A program made the position numbers and the translations under genes. From Calliopum simillimum (lineage: Eukaryota; Arthropoda; Insecta; Diptera; Lauxaniidae): a stretch of DNA of 64,000 nt. Under the pieces are notes generated by a model that was not told the origin of the DNA, ran no database searches, and saw only the letters and a program-made list of their open reading frames with translations. The stretch is taken from assembly GCA_951812925.1 (NCBI GenBank), contig OX638370.1:48673948-48737947 (forward strand). The letters run 5' to 3'. Below, piece after piece: positions 1 to 10,526 of the stretch; position 1 is the first letter of the stretch; the number at the start of each line of letters is the position of its first letter.

Positions 1-404
1 CAACGTGCAATAAAACTGATAGGAGATGTAACTGTTTCATCATATATTAATTCTCTAGCTCGTCGTCAGTGTTGGTTGCGTAACACTTTTTTATCGTTAC
101 TGCCATGGGCAATGCTCAAGAGAAATACGTGGCCTGGTGCCCTCAGTCCGCGTGTTTTCTCGTTTTACTAGGGCTTCTCACCAAACTCATCCCTTTTGTG
201 TAACCTGGATGCTGTATAGAACATCCCATTACAGAGACAATTTGTTCTTTAGTCGCACGGTAAAGTTATGGAACGATGTTCACCGTCACTACTCCATCTA
301 TCCTCCTCCCCTATAACCTTTTTCTTTGGCCATCTCAATGCTTTGCATGTATAAGGGTTATCTCCAGCGCGTTGGTCCATATTTAAAAAAAAAAAAAAAA
401 AAAA
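1..404 (+). mobile_element. 3' end of a non-LTR (LINE) retrotransposon with poly(A)
   Basis: The first 170 bases read QRAIKLIGDVTVSSYIN then SLARRQCWLRN, followed after frame breaks by FSRTVKLWNDVH near 245-285. This is the C-terminal pattern of jockey/CR1-like reverse-transcriptase proteins (RAI-L-I-D ... SLxxRR ... SRTxxLWNxL). A stop at about 169 and shifts between the two blocks show it is dead. A run of 20 A at 385-404 is the expected 3' terminus. The rest of the element is upstream of the window. A related but separate LINE lies on the minus strand at 54215-54845. Confidence 0.75.
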
Positions 405-408
405 CGAG

Positions 409-513
409 GGACAGATCATCAAGCAGAGATATTAGTAAATATCATTGACTGTGACAAAGGAGGCGATTGGAGTGCCAGACTGCTTGAAGAAGTCTTGAGT
501 TTATATATGGCCG
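409..513 (+). other. short coding-like fragment, unassigned
   Basis: One frame is open for about 35 codons right after the LINE poly(A) and reads TDHQAEILVNIIDCDKGG then DWSARLLEEVLSLY. The residue mix (acidic and amphipathic, few AT-driven F/K/N/I runs) looks protein-derived. It could be a piece of another transposon or of a host gene. I do not recognise it. Confidence 0.25.
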
Positions 514-985
514 GCGTGGAAAAGTATGTATATATAATCTTGATCAGCGTCACTTCCTGAGTCGATATAGCTATGCTAGTCCGTCTATCTGTCCGTCCGT
601 GGTAGTATATTTTACGGGAAAATTAAGCAAGATAATTCCATGAAATTTTGCGCACCGGCTTTGTCATAAAAGTTAGCTAGTGGGATTGAAAATGAGTGAT
701 ATCGGCTAACGAACACTTTAACTGACCATACAAAAAAAAAAATGTAGGCCGCCATTTTATGAGCATTTTATACCGAAAGCGTTTTTTGAGAAAATCCAAA
801 CAAATTTCACTCAGCACTAAGGATAGTTAATACAATGTCGGAACTCGGATAAGATGTACAAGGTAAATTTTCGTAATTCCGTAGTGCAAGCGAATGCAAC
901 CAAATTTCGCATAGATACTTGGAATAGTAAGCGTAAGATCTGAGCAAAAACTAAGTTCATTCAGAGAAAGGGGGGTAACACTTAT
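505..985 (+). repeat. dispersed repeat R, copy 1 (partial)
   Basis: This contains the family hallmark CTGAGTCGATATAG followed by a CCGTCTGTCTG-like run, then the phrases 'aaattttgcgcaccggc', 'gcgttttttgaga' and 'aatttcactcag'. The same order is seen in copies near 20.6, 24.3, 28.0 and 46.1 kb. The copy lacks the family's 5' 'tataccctacatcc' start. Confidence 0.7.
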
Positions 986-1993
986 TAGCTGTAGTTAGTA
1001 CAGTTTCTTGAGCGATTTAGTCTATTATGGGTTGAAAAAAGGCAATAACAACAGTTATGTGCTTTTTAGGTTAAGTGACATTGTGACATCAAAGAGAAAA
1101 ATAAAATGGAACCCCAAAGTGTTCAGAGCGTTAAAAATTCTAGAAAATACCTTTATCGGTTAAAAAGTTAAAAAAAGGGTTTTTTGTAAATCTCTGCAAT
1201 TATCTATGCTTGGTTCAATAATTTAAATCTTTGAGCCCATTTCGGCACAGCTCGGAACATTCCGATCGACTTAAAAATTTAAGACGTTAATCTTATCACT
1301 AAACCTTATATTAATACTGCTAGCCGCATTTCGCCAGGTGCAGTGTGCATTTACTTACAAAGGTATAAATGCAGTTATATGTATAGTAGAAATGATTTAG
1401 TGACATATGGAGATTCTTAGTAATAAGATTTGGAAATGATGGAACCCTTAATTTTATTAGGACTAGTAAAAAAATACATGAGCCAAAAAATGGGGGGATT
1501 GAGTAGTGCTAAGTGGCGTCGTATCGATTGAATCGGCAATTGAATTTGTGCTTTTTTTTATAATTTGTTTTTGAGTCATAACTTGTTACTGGCTATACCG
1601 TTTCGGGTGTTTTATATGAGTTCTCCCAGAAGCCAATTCGGTTAATTCCAAAAAACATTAATTGAGAAAATTTGTTTTTTTAAATTATGGCTATTTGAAA
1701 TTTCTTCTGAACCCCCCTGCCCATTTAAAAATGCAAAAACAAAATTAAGCACGTCACTATTCTTACATAAAAAATTACTTCATATTCAATAATAATTAAG
1801 AAGTACGTAACATTACAAAAATTATATAAATGGTTTTTATAAAATCAATAATATTGAATTAGATGCCTTTTTTTTTTTGGTAATTTGCAGTTGCTCAATC
1901 CGAATCTGGCAACCATTTTTCTCTATCAGGCCTGGAATTCGAGTTACCTTTGCTCAAAAGTGCAGAACACGCTTTTTTCAGACATATGGCGCT
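986..1993. other. unassigned AT-rich sequence
   Basis: No open frame, RNA gene or recognisable repeat is visible. It presumably belongs to the Patronin intron upstream of the first exon in the window. The last four bases, CGCT (1990-1993), are the left copy of the target duplication of the LTR element. Confidence 0.4.
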
Positions 1994-2225
1994 AGTTAAG
2001 TCCTGGTAGAGTACGTCACTGATATGGCACGTCACTGATTTATGCGTCACTAATCGATATCATATCAATTGACATATGAAAAACCGATCAGCCGTTTCCG
2101 ACTTCTACTTACTTCTGTTAATTATTTCGTGGTGATCTGACACTGACTATTACATGTAAATTGAATAAAAGTTATATTAAATAAAAATAAATAGTTTTAT
2201 TGAAAACCGGAATAAAACTATAACT
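1994..2225 (+). repeat. 5' LTR
   Basis: It starts AGTTAAGTCC and ends AAAACTATAACT, directly before the primer-binding site. It aligns along its length with 13724-13965, sharing 'gtagagtacgtcactgatat' and 'aaaaccgatcagccgttt'. An AATAAA near 2163 could be the polyadenylation signal. Confidence 0.88.
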
Positions 2226-2240
2226 GGCGCAGTCGAGCTG
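2225..2240 (+). other. primer-binding site (tRNA-Ser-like)
   Basis: TGGCGCAGTCG directly follows the LTR. This is the primer-binding sequence known for 17.6/297-type elements, complementary to the 3' end of a serine tRNA including CCA. The first T is shared with the LTR end. Confidence 0.75.
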
Positions 2241-2559
2241 AACTTATTTTTTGGAAATAAGTAAAAGTCACCCCGGATTGAAGATCTATGTCAAGGGAAC
2301 ATTGGCATAACGTGGGCGGTAACGAACCTGCTAGAAAATCATCCAGATATCAACGTCCATTAAGTTAGCAGAGCGAAAATGGCAGAGCTGAAAAAAATGC
2401 CATAATTATAGGCTAATTAAATGCACCATCGCCAAAAGAAAAGCTTTTCATTTAAAAAAAAAAAAATGGACCAAATCAATTTTTCTTGAAATAAGGAACT
2501 TTGAATAACAACAATTCTAGACAAAAATATAACAACAAAAACAACAACCGGTTTTGGAT

Positions 2560-2612
2560 TTTTGGGAGTTTTAAATACTGAGCTGCGCCCACTTACCCCT
2601 ACTTTTATGTAA
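2560..2612 (-). repeat. fragment of the 'GGGTAAGTGGGCGGC' hairpin-array module
   Basis: On the minus strand this reads 'aagtaggggtaagtgggcgc' then 'agctcagtatttaaaactcc'. That is the same phrase that precedes the GCGGCCTTCGGCCGC hairpins at 19655-19750 and 53880-53990. It lies inside the foldback, next to a (TTG)n array. Confidence 0.6.
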
Positions 2613-2620
2613 AATTACTG

Positions 2621-2733
2621 TTGTAGTAGTAGTAAATTTGTTGTTGTGTTTGTTGTTGTTGTTGTGTTTGTTGTTGTTGTTGTGTTGTTGTTGTGTTGTT
2701 GGTGTTGTGTTGTTTTTGTTGTTGTTGTTTTTT
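2621..2733 (+). repeat. (TTG)n microsatellite
   Basis: About 110 bases of imperfect TTG/TGTTG repeats ending in a poly(T) run at 2728-2742. The apparent Val/Leu/Phe-rich open frame over it is a by-product of the repeat. Confidence 0.9.
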
Positions 2734-3331
2734 TTTTTTTTTGTCTGGAATTGTTATTAAAAGTTCCTTATTTCAAGAAAATTGATTTGGTCCATTTTTT
2801 TTTTTTTTTTTTAAATAAAAACCTTTTCTTTTTTCTTTCTGGGACATTTAAATAGCCTTTAATTAGCCTATAATTATTGACTACGTTCTTTAGTTCAAAA
2901 TGTTTTATTTTCGAAATCGCTCTGCTAGCTTAAACTTAACCTATCAGAATCTTTCTTTTTTTAATGGAAAGCTTTTTATTTGGCGATTGGACATTTAAAT
3001 CGCCTTTAATTAGCCTATAATTATTGACTACTTACTTTAGTTCAATATACGTCCCGTATGTGTTTTCTCGACTTTTTTTAAAAAAAATGAAGAGCCTAAA
3101 ACTCGGCGTTTGGGCCCAAAATTAGCCTATAATTTGCCTATTGCCTATAATTATGGCATTTTTTTTTTTCAGCTCTGCCATTTTCGCTCTGCTAACTTAA
3201 TGGACGTCAGATATTAACCATATTTCAACATAAAGAAAGAAAATAATAAGCTAAGTAATATTTGTAAAAGTGTTAATACATTTGATATAAAATTAAATTG
3301 TAATTTGTGTGAAACGAATAGTATTAACATA

Positions 3332-4618
3332 ATGAGTGTTGGAAAAGTTGTAGAAAGTCTGCAAATTCCAGATGCCGTAAAGCATTTAACTAATTTTGAT
3401 GGAATCCTCGAATATTGTTTAATTTTTTAAACAATGTAAACGAAATTTTAAATTGCTTAACAAGCATAAGAGGTAGTAGTTACGAAAAATTAATTTTACG
3501 TGCCATTCGTAATAAAATAATCGGCAGTGCAGATGAAATATTAGCCGTGTTTCTTTTGACGCGATAACGATTGATTGCGATAACTTATGAACGGTTAGTC
3601 GTACGATAAAAAGTCCAATGCTCCATGCTCTACAAATAATTTTAATCTTTTGCAAAAAAATAAAATAATTATTTAGAAGTTATTTAAAAAAAAGTGATTT
3701 TTTGCAGTTTATCGGCGCTTAACCAGTTTTTATAGAATAACTCCTAAAAGATAAATTTTTTTAAAATTAAAATGAAATGTTTTTGTAGAGAACGTGATTC
3801 TCCATAAAAAAGTTCCTTAAAGTTTTATTGTGCGACTCACTGTTCATGAGTTATCGCAATTAAAAAATATCAAAAATTGTATATACGCGTCAAAAAAAAA
3901 CGGCTATTGATAATGTATGGAACAATCAAGGCTAATTTGGTAACTCATTATGCTGACAAATGAAATGAAACAAGTCTTGTCCGAGATTTGCATATGCTTA
4001 AGCAAAACCCAGATACTGTAGAAGGGTTTTATTCCAAAATAATGGAAATTTTTTCCTGCATTATAAATTAAATATATAAGAATTCATGAAACTGATTCTA
4101 ATGTTATCACGTCTAATAAGGTGCTCTATCAGGACATATGTCTGAGTGTTTTTTTTTCGGGACTTAGAGAGCCATTAGGGTCAACAATAAGGGCGATGCG
4201 TCCAAGTGGCCTGCCTAAAGCCCTTAATTACTGCATAAATGAGCAAAATATAAGTTACATGCGATTCCAAAATCGCAGAATTCCAAAAGCAAAAAATTCA
4301 CTAGTTAGATTTAGGCAGCCAAATAATGTTGTTCCAAATTTTGGAACTACATTTCGTCAAACGAATGGACAAAATCAAACAAATGGACAAACCGTTCTAC
4401 CATTTAATAATTCTGTTCAACATAATAATAGCAATACTCCGTTTAGACAATCATTATCAAATTTTCTAAAGTCTCAAAACACAAATAACCAAAGGCCTTT
4501 TCACAATCAGCGACGAAATCAACAGGCAATACAACCTATGGATACATCAAGCTGTAATACAAATTTGAGATCGGTTAGACATCAGTCTGTTAGCCAATCT
4601 AAATACGTAGTAGAATAA
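3332..4618 (+). pseudogene. gag remnant of the LTR element
   Basis: An ATG at 3332 begins MSVGKVVESLQIPDAVKHL, followed by a one-base frameshift near 3400, after which the expected gag frame runs to the foldback at 3543. The frame resumes after 3905 but meets a TGA near 3961 and further shifts. The C-terminal half (from 4121) has GLREPLGSTIRAMRPSGLPK and LNYCINEQNI, a motif order typical of gag in 17.6-like elements, followed by an Asn/Gln-rich tail. Gag proteins form the particle that packages element RNA. The breaks make this copy non-functional. Confidence 0.8.
3543..3905. mobile_element. small foldback in gag, 3-bp target duplication ATT
   Basis: The ends AGCCGTGTTTCTTTTGACGC and the complement GCGTCAAAAAAAAACGGCT are inverted repeats, flanked by ATT at 3540-3542 and 3906-3908. 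The arms carry 'cgataacttatgaacggtt' and its inverted partner 'actgttcatgagttatcgc', a motif shared by many foldbacks in this window. Removing the element and one ATT leaves gag-like reading through the junction. A related end occurs at 23400. Confidence 0.75.
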
Positions 4619-5442
4619 GTATTTAATGTAGAACAACCGCAATGTTCAAGTAACGCTTATGATGAAAATCTAAATCACAATTATCAAATATGTGATATTG
4701 ATACAAATTGTGTAGACGGCTTAGAGTTCCCCCCTGAAAGTCTAGATCATCAAATAGGTTATGTAGACTTTAATGCTCACCAATCACATGTGTTACCATA
4801 TATTCACATACTAGTTGGCAATAATGTTCCACTCAAGTTCCTTATCGATTTTTACAAATCAAATTAAACATTCCATTAAAACAACAGATGAACTTCCAAT
4901 CTATACGAAGTCTTATACGTATAGATACCCCAAAGTTCATAGGCAAAAAATTCAGAAGAAAATTACCAAAATGATTGTAGGTGGTATTATCCGGCATAGT
5001 TATTCTCCATGGTCTTCGCCTATATGGATCGTCCCAAAAAAAATTTATGCAAGTGGTTTGCAAAAGTGGCGTCTTGTGGTGGACTATCGCAAATTAAATC
5101 AAAAAACCCTAAATGATAAATACCCGATTCCAAACATAACTGACATTTTGGATAAATTAGGAAAAAGTCTTTATTATTCAACAATTGATTTATCAGCAGG
5201 GTTTCATCAAATTGAAATTGAAGATATTGCGAAAACTGCTTTCACAGTAGATAACGGCCACTATGAACTCGTTTGCATGCCTTTTGGGCTTCTAAATGCA
5301 CCGGCCACTTTTCAAAGGCTAATGGACAATATACTTCGAGTGCATTTAGGAGATTTTTGTTTAGGTTATATGGACAACATTATTGTCTTTTCCACTTCTA
5401 CAACAGCATACCCAAAACTTAGTAGCTATTTTTCAAAAACTT
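4619..5442 (+). pseudogene. pol remnant: truncated protease and reverse transcriptase
   Basis: After the gag stop the same frame continues through an acidic stretch to the protease start YIHILVGNNVPLKFLID. The rest of the protease is deleted, and about 4866 joins straight to the pre-RT region (YTYRYPKVHRQKIQKKI). RT motifs follow in order: SPWSSPIWIVPKK, WRLVVDYRKLN, TIDLSAGFHQIEI, YELVCMPFGLLNAPATFQR, and YMDNIIVFS. The catalytic YxDD is here YMDN, so the second aspartate is lost. A one-base shift near 5398 precedes the insertion. RT copies element RNA into DNA; this copy is inactive. Confidence 0.87.
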
Positions 5443-5604
5443 TTAGTCATTATTTGCAAGAATCTAAAATTCTATTCATTTTTCAACTTAGAAAATCATG
5501 ACAATTAGGATTAGAGAAAAAAAAATCACTAAACAATTTATCTTTTATTTAATTTATTTTAAATTAAATGAAATAATAATTGAAAAATTTTTTGAATTTT
5601 TTGT

Positions 5605-5687
5605 CTGAGGCCGGAATTGAACCAGGAACCTTCGAAGTCAATCTCTTACATAGCGCATTTATCAATGGACTGCGCTATGCACCCTCA
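5605..5687 (-). ncRNA. tRNA-like (SINE-head-like) sequence
   Basis: On the minus strand the segment begins TGAGGGT and ends CCTCAGA, giving a 5-bp acceptor-like pairing (TGAGG/CCTCA). An A-box-like TAGCGCAGTCCATTG opens a D arm with AGCGC/GCGCT pairing, and a B-box-like GGTTCAATTCC sits in a T-arm position. A canonical anticodon arm is not visible and the D loop is enlarged. This looks like a pol III tRNA-derived head rather than a working tRNA gene. Confidence 0.5.
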
Positions 5688-6112
5688 GAAAAATTGGTAG
5701 CTTAAGTGCCTATATTGATGTAGTGAGATTTTTGTTCTGTTTCCACTTTGTCATGACTCCTGTTTTTGTTGTTTGGTAAGGTCCAAGCATTGGTTGTGAA
5801 ATCAATACCGGTTTGTCATGTGGCTACTAGGGTTGCCAGTTGCACATGTATTAGCGTGTTCTCCATAATTATTTAAAATGGTTTATGTTGACTATATGAA
5901 AATTATACTAATTTTACGTCATTATTTGCAAGAATCTAAAATTCTATGCATTTTTCAACTCAAATCATGACAATTAGGATTAGAGAAAAAAAAAAAACAA
6001 CTAAACATGGCTATGGTGACATATGTTTCAATCCCGGCCTCAGACAAAAAATTTAAAAAATTTTTCAATTGTTATTTCATTTAATTTAAAATAAATTAAA
6101 TAAAAGATAAAT

Positions 6113-6158
6113 TGGTCTGAAGATGGTTACGTGGCGGTAACCGAAACATATGTCACCA
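6113..6158 (+). ncRNA. hammerhead ribozyme-like motif (minimal type)
   Basis: The conserved core CTGAAGA is at 6117-6123 and GAAA at 6143-6146. Between them stem II GGTTAC/GTAACC (6125-6130 with 6137-6142) closes a 6-nt loop. Then C6147-G6152 and A6146-T6153 close a 4-nt loop ATAT, leaving C6154 as the predicted cleavage position. Stem I is TGGT (6113-6116) with ACCA (6155-6158). This short stem III layout is that of the minimal hammerheads described in Penelope-like elements and retrozymes. One irregularity is an extra T6124 between the core and stem II. Activity is untested. Confidence 0.5.
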
Positions 6159-6316
6159 TAGCCATGTTTAGTGGTTTTTTTTTTTTTTTTTCTCTAATCC
6201 TAACTGTCATGATTTTCTAAGTTGAAAAATGCATAGAATTTAAGATTCTTTCAAATAATGACTAAAAGTTCGTAAAATTAGTATAATTTTCATAAAGTCA
6301 ACATAAACCATTTTAA

Positions 6317-7165
6317 TTTTTCAAAAACTTAGAAACGTAAATTTTAAAATACAGATTGATAAGTCCGAGTTTTTACATAAAGAAGTTTCATTTTTGGGTC
6401 ACATAGTCTCTTCGGAAGGAGTTAAGCCTAACAAAATTCAAGTAATTCATGACTTCCCGGTGCCAAAAACTGCAAAACAAATTAAATCATTTCTAGGTCT
6501 ACTTGAGTATTATCGAAAGTTTATTAAAAACTTTTCACAATTGCCAAAACCCCTGACGGAATGTTTAAGAAAAAGTCATCAAATCATACTGAACTCTAGG
6601 TTTCTCAAATGTTTTGATGATTTTAAAAATATCCTTTGCAATGAGCCTATTTTACAATTCCCAAATTTTTCACAAGAGTTTAATGTAACGACAGATGCAA
6701 GCAACGTTTCTATCGGTGCCATACTTTCTCTTGCTACGCAAGTAGAACGCTTAGTAAGTCTGTGCAAAACTACAGCACTATATTGTTTGGGCAGCTACTT
6801 AGGTACTTAAGACCTTATATTTATGGTAGGAAGTTCAAGATAGTTACCGACCACAAGCCCTTAACGTGGTTAACTCGAAATTAATACGCTGGAGGCTAAC
6901 ACTTGAAGAGTTTCAATACGAAATCTTTTATAAAAAAGGTGTTAAAAATTCTAATGCAGATGCCTTATCTCGTGTCGAATCAGTTCAAAACAATCATGGC
7001 TCGGAACTACAGAGTATACATTCTGCAATAGAAGACATTGGTGATGGTATCCCAATATCAGAGAGACCTTTGAAAGAATTCGCACAGCAGTTAATTTTGA
7101 AAAATAACCCAAGTTTGTCCCAAGAAAAATCTTTAAAAATATTGTTCAAAAATAAGCGTCGCACA
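6317..7165 (+). pseudogene. pol remnant: RT thumb, RNase H, connector
   Basis: The frame resumes inside RT (IDKSEFLHKEVSFLGHIVSS), continues through KQIKSFLGLLEYYRKFIKNF and reaches RNase H with TTDASNVSIGAILS. A frame break near 6800 and a small deletion after TDHKPLTWL (about 6870) follow. The next block reads FQYEIFYKKGVKNSNADALS, the end of RNase H, then a connector to the CACA target site at 7162-7165. RNase H removes the RNA template during reverse transcription. Confidence 0.85.
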
Positions 7166-8715
7166 CACGGTGACACGGAAGAAAATTATTTACGTATAAA
7201 AGTGTCGCTAAAATCGGTTGATATGAAAAAATTTGTGTTTTTTTCCTGATTCAGAATCTGTTTTTAGCGAAATCCTATCAGATCCCCTTCAAAAGTTATA
7301 CTAAAAATACCTTTTAATAAGTATTTTTGGAATTATTCAATTAAAAATATGTTGTTACATTTTCATAAGGTTACGAAGCTTCTGGGAGGTAATAGGGGAG
7401 GCCTAGATTTATAAAAAATTGCACCCCGAGGGGGGTCTAAAATGTACCCCTAAGGAGTTATAGGGTTAAAACTGATTTTCTGCTTCTTTTCAGGAAAAAA
7501 ATTTTCTTGGATCACCCTAACGTTTTAGGGAAAACATTTCTATGGCAAAGATTTAGCTAATTGTAAGAGCTTTCAGATAGTGTATATGGCTTATAGGGTT
7601 TAAAAGGATTTCGCAAAGTTCTGGACCTTTAAAATTGATATTTTAATTTTTTTCCCCCATTTTTTGACTTTATGGCCATTTTAGTATGAAAAAGGTCCTA
7701 TTACTATAGCTTTCTGTAATTTTTTTTGAAATCTTCGTTAAATATCCTTTAATATGATAGTGCATTTGTCATATATATACAACATATATGTATGTAGGTA
7801 TGTATGTAACATAACATATTTTTAATTGAAGAATTCCTTTAAATACTTATTAAAAGGTATTTTTAGTATAACTTTTAATTGGGATCTGATAGGATTTCGC
7901 TAAAAACAGATTCTGAATCAGCAAAAAAAAAAAAATAAATTTTATCATCCAAACCAATTTTAGCAACACTTTTATACGTAAATAATTTTCCTCCGTATCA
8001 CCGTGCACTACATCATATGCAGCGCAACGCATGCTAGTAACACGTGTGCACGTGTGTTACATAGAAAAGTATTGTTGTCTAACCTCAATCAAAAAAATTG
8101 GTATGACAAATGTACTATCGGATGAAAGAATATTTAACGAAGATTTCAAAAAGAATTACGAAAAGCTATATTAATAGGACCTTTTTCATACAATACTAAA
8201 AAGGCCATCAAAGTCAAAAAATGGGGAAAAAAAATTAAAATATCAATTTTAAAGGTCCAGAACTTTGCGAAATCCTTTTAAACTCTATAAACTATATACA
8301 CTGTCTGAAAGCTCTTACAATTAGCTAAATCTTTGCCATAGAAATGTTTTCCCTAAAACGTTAGGGTGATCCAAGAAAATTTTTTTTTCTGAAAAGAGGC
8401 AGAAAATCAGTTTTAACCCTATAACTCCTTAGGGGTACATTTTAGACCCCCTCGGGGTGCAATTTTTTGTAAATCTAGGCCTCCCCTATTACCTCCCAGA
8501 AGCTTCGTAACCTTATGAAAATCTAACAACATATTTTTAATTGAAGAATTCCAAAAATACTTATTAAAAGGTATTTTTAGTATAACTTTTGAAGGGGATC
8601 TGATAGGATTTCGCTAAAAACAGATTCTGAATCAGGAAAAAAACACAAATTTTTTCATATCAACCGATTTTAGCGACACTTTTATACGTAAATAATTTTC
8701 TTCCGTATCACCGTG
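7166..8715. mobile_element. 1.55-kb foldback (family C), 4-bp duplication CACA
   Basis: The element begins CACGGTGACACGGAAGAAAA and ends with the complement (TTCCGTATCACCGTG), flanked by CACA at 7162-7165 and 8716-8719. The arms match over hundreds of bases, including 'gatctgataggatttcgc' and 'cctaacgttttagggaaaac' in inverted orientation. A second inward copy of the terminal sequence lies at 7850-8015. A diverged copy of the family occupies about 43838-45905. No coding capacity was seen. Confidence 0.82.
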
Positions 8716-8721
8716 CACATA

Positions 8722-10035
8722 GGGGTATCTGAGTTAAAAACCTGGTCAAAATTAATAACTCTGAAACTACTGGTTCGATTTTAGAAATTGAGGTGTCATT
8801 TTATTCAGATTATTCAGACGATCAAAACAAATATAGACTCGTTTAAAAAAATTGTTAATAGAGGGCACTGCAGACAAGTGAAATATTTGAGGACTTGTAG
8901 CTCCTGTAGTACTGAGCCGACTTTGGTTTTTATAAAGTTTTTCTCTTTCATTGTACTAAAATGACAATATGATGGCATTAAACTTTTGAAAAACATTCAA
9001 TAGATGGCGCTGTACACATGATAAATGTTGTTACTTTTAGGGTCTTCTATCTCGTATACTGCTTTATTGATTTTAGTTATCAAGGTGTCAATCAATTTAT
9101 ATAATTCAGAAGAGTAGCCCGGGAACACTACAGAATAGAAAATTTGTCCACAGAAGGCGCTATAGAGAAAAACATCACAAAAACATTTTAAAAATTCTAT
9201 ATCACTGTACCTTATTTAATATATATGGCTTATTCTTTTAGTATTGTTAACTGGAGTAATACTGTAATACTGAATTATCAAAAAAATAGATAATAGAGGC
9301 CGACATACCTTACCGAAACTCCAACTTTTCAATCTCCGAACTAATAATCTTAAGTTTTTGAAAAACAATTATTTTTTATTTTAATTTGAAAACTCTTCGC
9401 CGTCAAATAATTTCCGAGAATTTTAGTCCTCTGAATTCGTTAATTTTTTCGTTTATAATTTCTTTAAAACTAAAAATATCACGTGTATAGGCATCAGCAA
9501 AAAGTGCAGCTATTTTGCCAATTGAAAATATTAGGAGCCAAATTTTGCAGTTTTAGCTACAAAAAGATTTAATTTATGAGAATTTTCGGTAGATAAAATT
9601 GGGACTCGTGAGGATCCATTACTTTTCTGCTTTTAAAGATTTAAAAATTTTCGATGAAAATACTCAGTTACTTATAAAGTTTGAACACACTATTTTGACT
9701 CTTATAATGATTCTTTTTTTATTAAATTAAATTCATTGTAAAGAACACACCTATCATAGAATAATCCATTCTGCAATTTTTCGTTTTTTTCTGCACTTAA
9801 AGAAATATACGCACTTAAATCAACAATTCTTTTGCAACTTTAAAATTTTATTTTAAAATGTTTTACAAAACTTCAACTTTGACAGCGTAGTACGAAGCTG
9901 CATATTGATTAAGATAAAATCGGGACCCAGATTTCCTTAGTTTGGAGTATTAGCTGTATAATAAAAAAAAAGTTAAATCATTTTGGACCAATTACAAAAA
10001 TTCGTTTTTGACCAGCTTTTTGGGTTAAATCTCCC
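8722..10035. mobile_element. 1.3-kb MITE-like element with TA duplication
   Basis: The ends GGGGTATCTGAGTTAAAAAC and ...AAATCTCCC share an inverted terminal repeat that reaches to the common 'ctggtcaaaa'. TA flanks both ends (8720-8721, 10036-10037), the duplication used by Tc1/mariner-type elements. It inserted 2 bp from the right target duplication of the preceding foldback. Excising both inserts puts the connector and integrase frames in phase. The interior holds no frame of note. Confidence 0.65.
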
Positions 10036-10380
10036 TATGTGCGTCATAGTATTGTTAAATGCAATAATTTAGGCAATTTGGAAACTATAAAAGAAATTAT
10101 AGAAACTTATGCAGATCAAAAGTGTTTGTTGGCTGCAGCAAACCATAGGGGAATCACTGAATCATTTGCCCATTTAAAGCATATATTTTATTTATTATAA
10201 CACTCTACACTGACCGAGATAATTAGAATCATCTATAATAAAAATAACAAAAAATCAATAAGCGAAATCATGGACGAGGCTGTTTTGACAAGTAATAATT
10301 CCATACATTCCGCTACAAACTTTACTCCATTTGAGTTGATAAATGTTCATGTGGACAATTCTGTAGCCTGTAAAAGATAA
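10036..10380 (+). pseudogene. pol remnant: integrase fragments
   Basis: The frame resumes with ETIKEIIETYADQKCLLAA and NHRGITESFAHLKHIF, the His-containing N-terminal integrase region (H-x-G-x2-E-x3-L pattern). After a stop the sequence jumps to SNNSIHSATNFTPFELI, the end of the integrase core. The middle of the domain is deleted, so the DDE catalytic core is missing. Confidence 0.75.
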
Positions 10381-10526
10381 TGGACCTGTTTGTTTAAAAT
10401 ATTTAAAATAATAATTATTGAACAAAAAAAAAAAAAATCAAAAAAAGAAAATGGAATTATGGAAATTAAAATAATATACAATATAAAAAACAAAATAAAA
10501 TGTTGGAAATTAAATGTATGCGCCTA

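Larger units (their letters stand above)
2353..3207. mobile_element. foldback element in the LTR-element leader, 9-bp target duplication
   Basis: Terminal inverted repeats ACGTCCATTAAGTTAGCAGA (start) and its complement (end, 3188-3207) continue inward for more than 60 bp. A second inner inverted pair lies at about 2410-2545 and 2737-2875. The flanks are CAGATATCA (2344-2352) and CAGATATTA (3208-3216), a 9-bp duplication with one mismatch, as produced by Drosophila FB-type elements. A segment with 'attagcctataattattgac' occurs twice in tandem (near 2860 and 3010). The spacer holds the (TTG)n tract. Confidence 0.8.
5443..6316. mobile_element. palindromic insert in RT with tRNA-like and hammerhead-like sequences
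   Basis: A 14-bp direct repeat, TTTTTCAAAAACTT, flanks the insert (5429-5442 and 6317-6330), and both copies encode the same RT residues. The left arm 5443-5612 is inverted relative to pieces of 6042-6316, and an internal copy at about 5876-6005 is inverted relative to 6170-6316. Each arm contains 'atcatgacaattaggattag' or its complement next to an A/T run. A target duplication this long is typical of target-primed retrotransposition rather than of cut-and-paste elements. That would fit a SINE- or Penelope-type origin later made palindromic. Confidence 0.7.

Noticed and set aside
2646..2855. Open frame of 69 codons rich in Val, Leu and Phe
   Set aside because: It translates the (TTG)n microsatellite and a poly(T) run.
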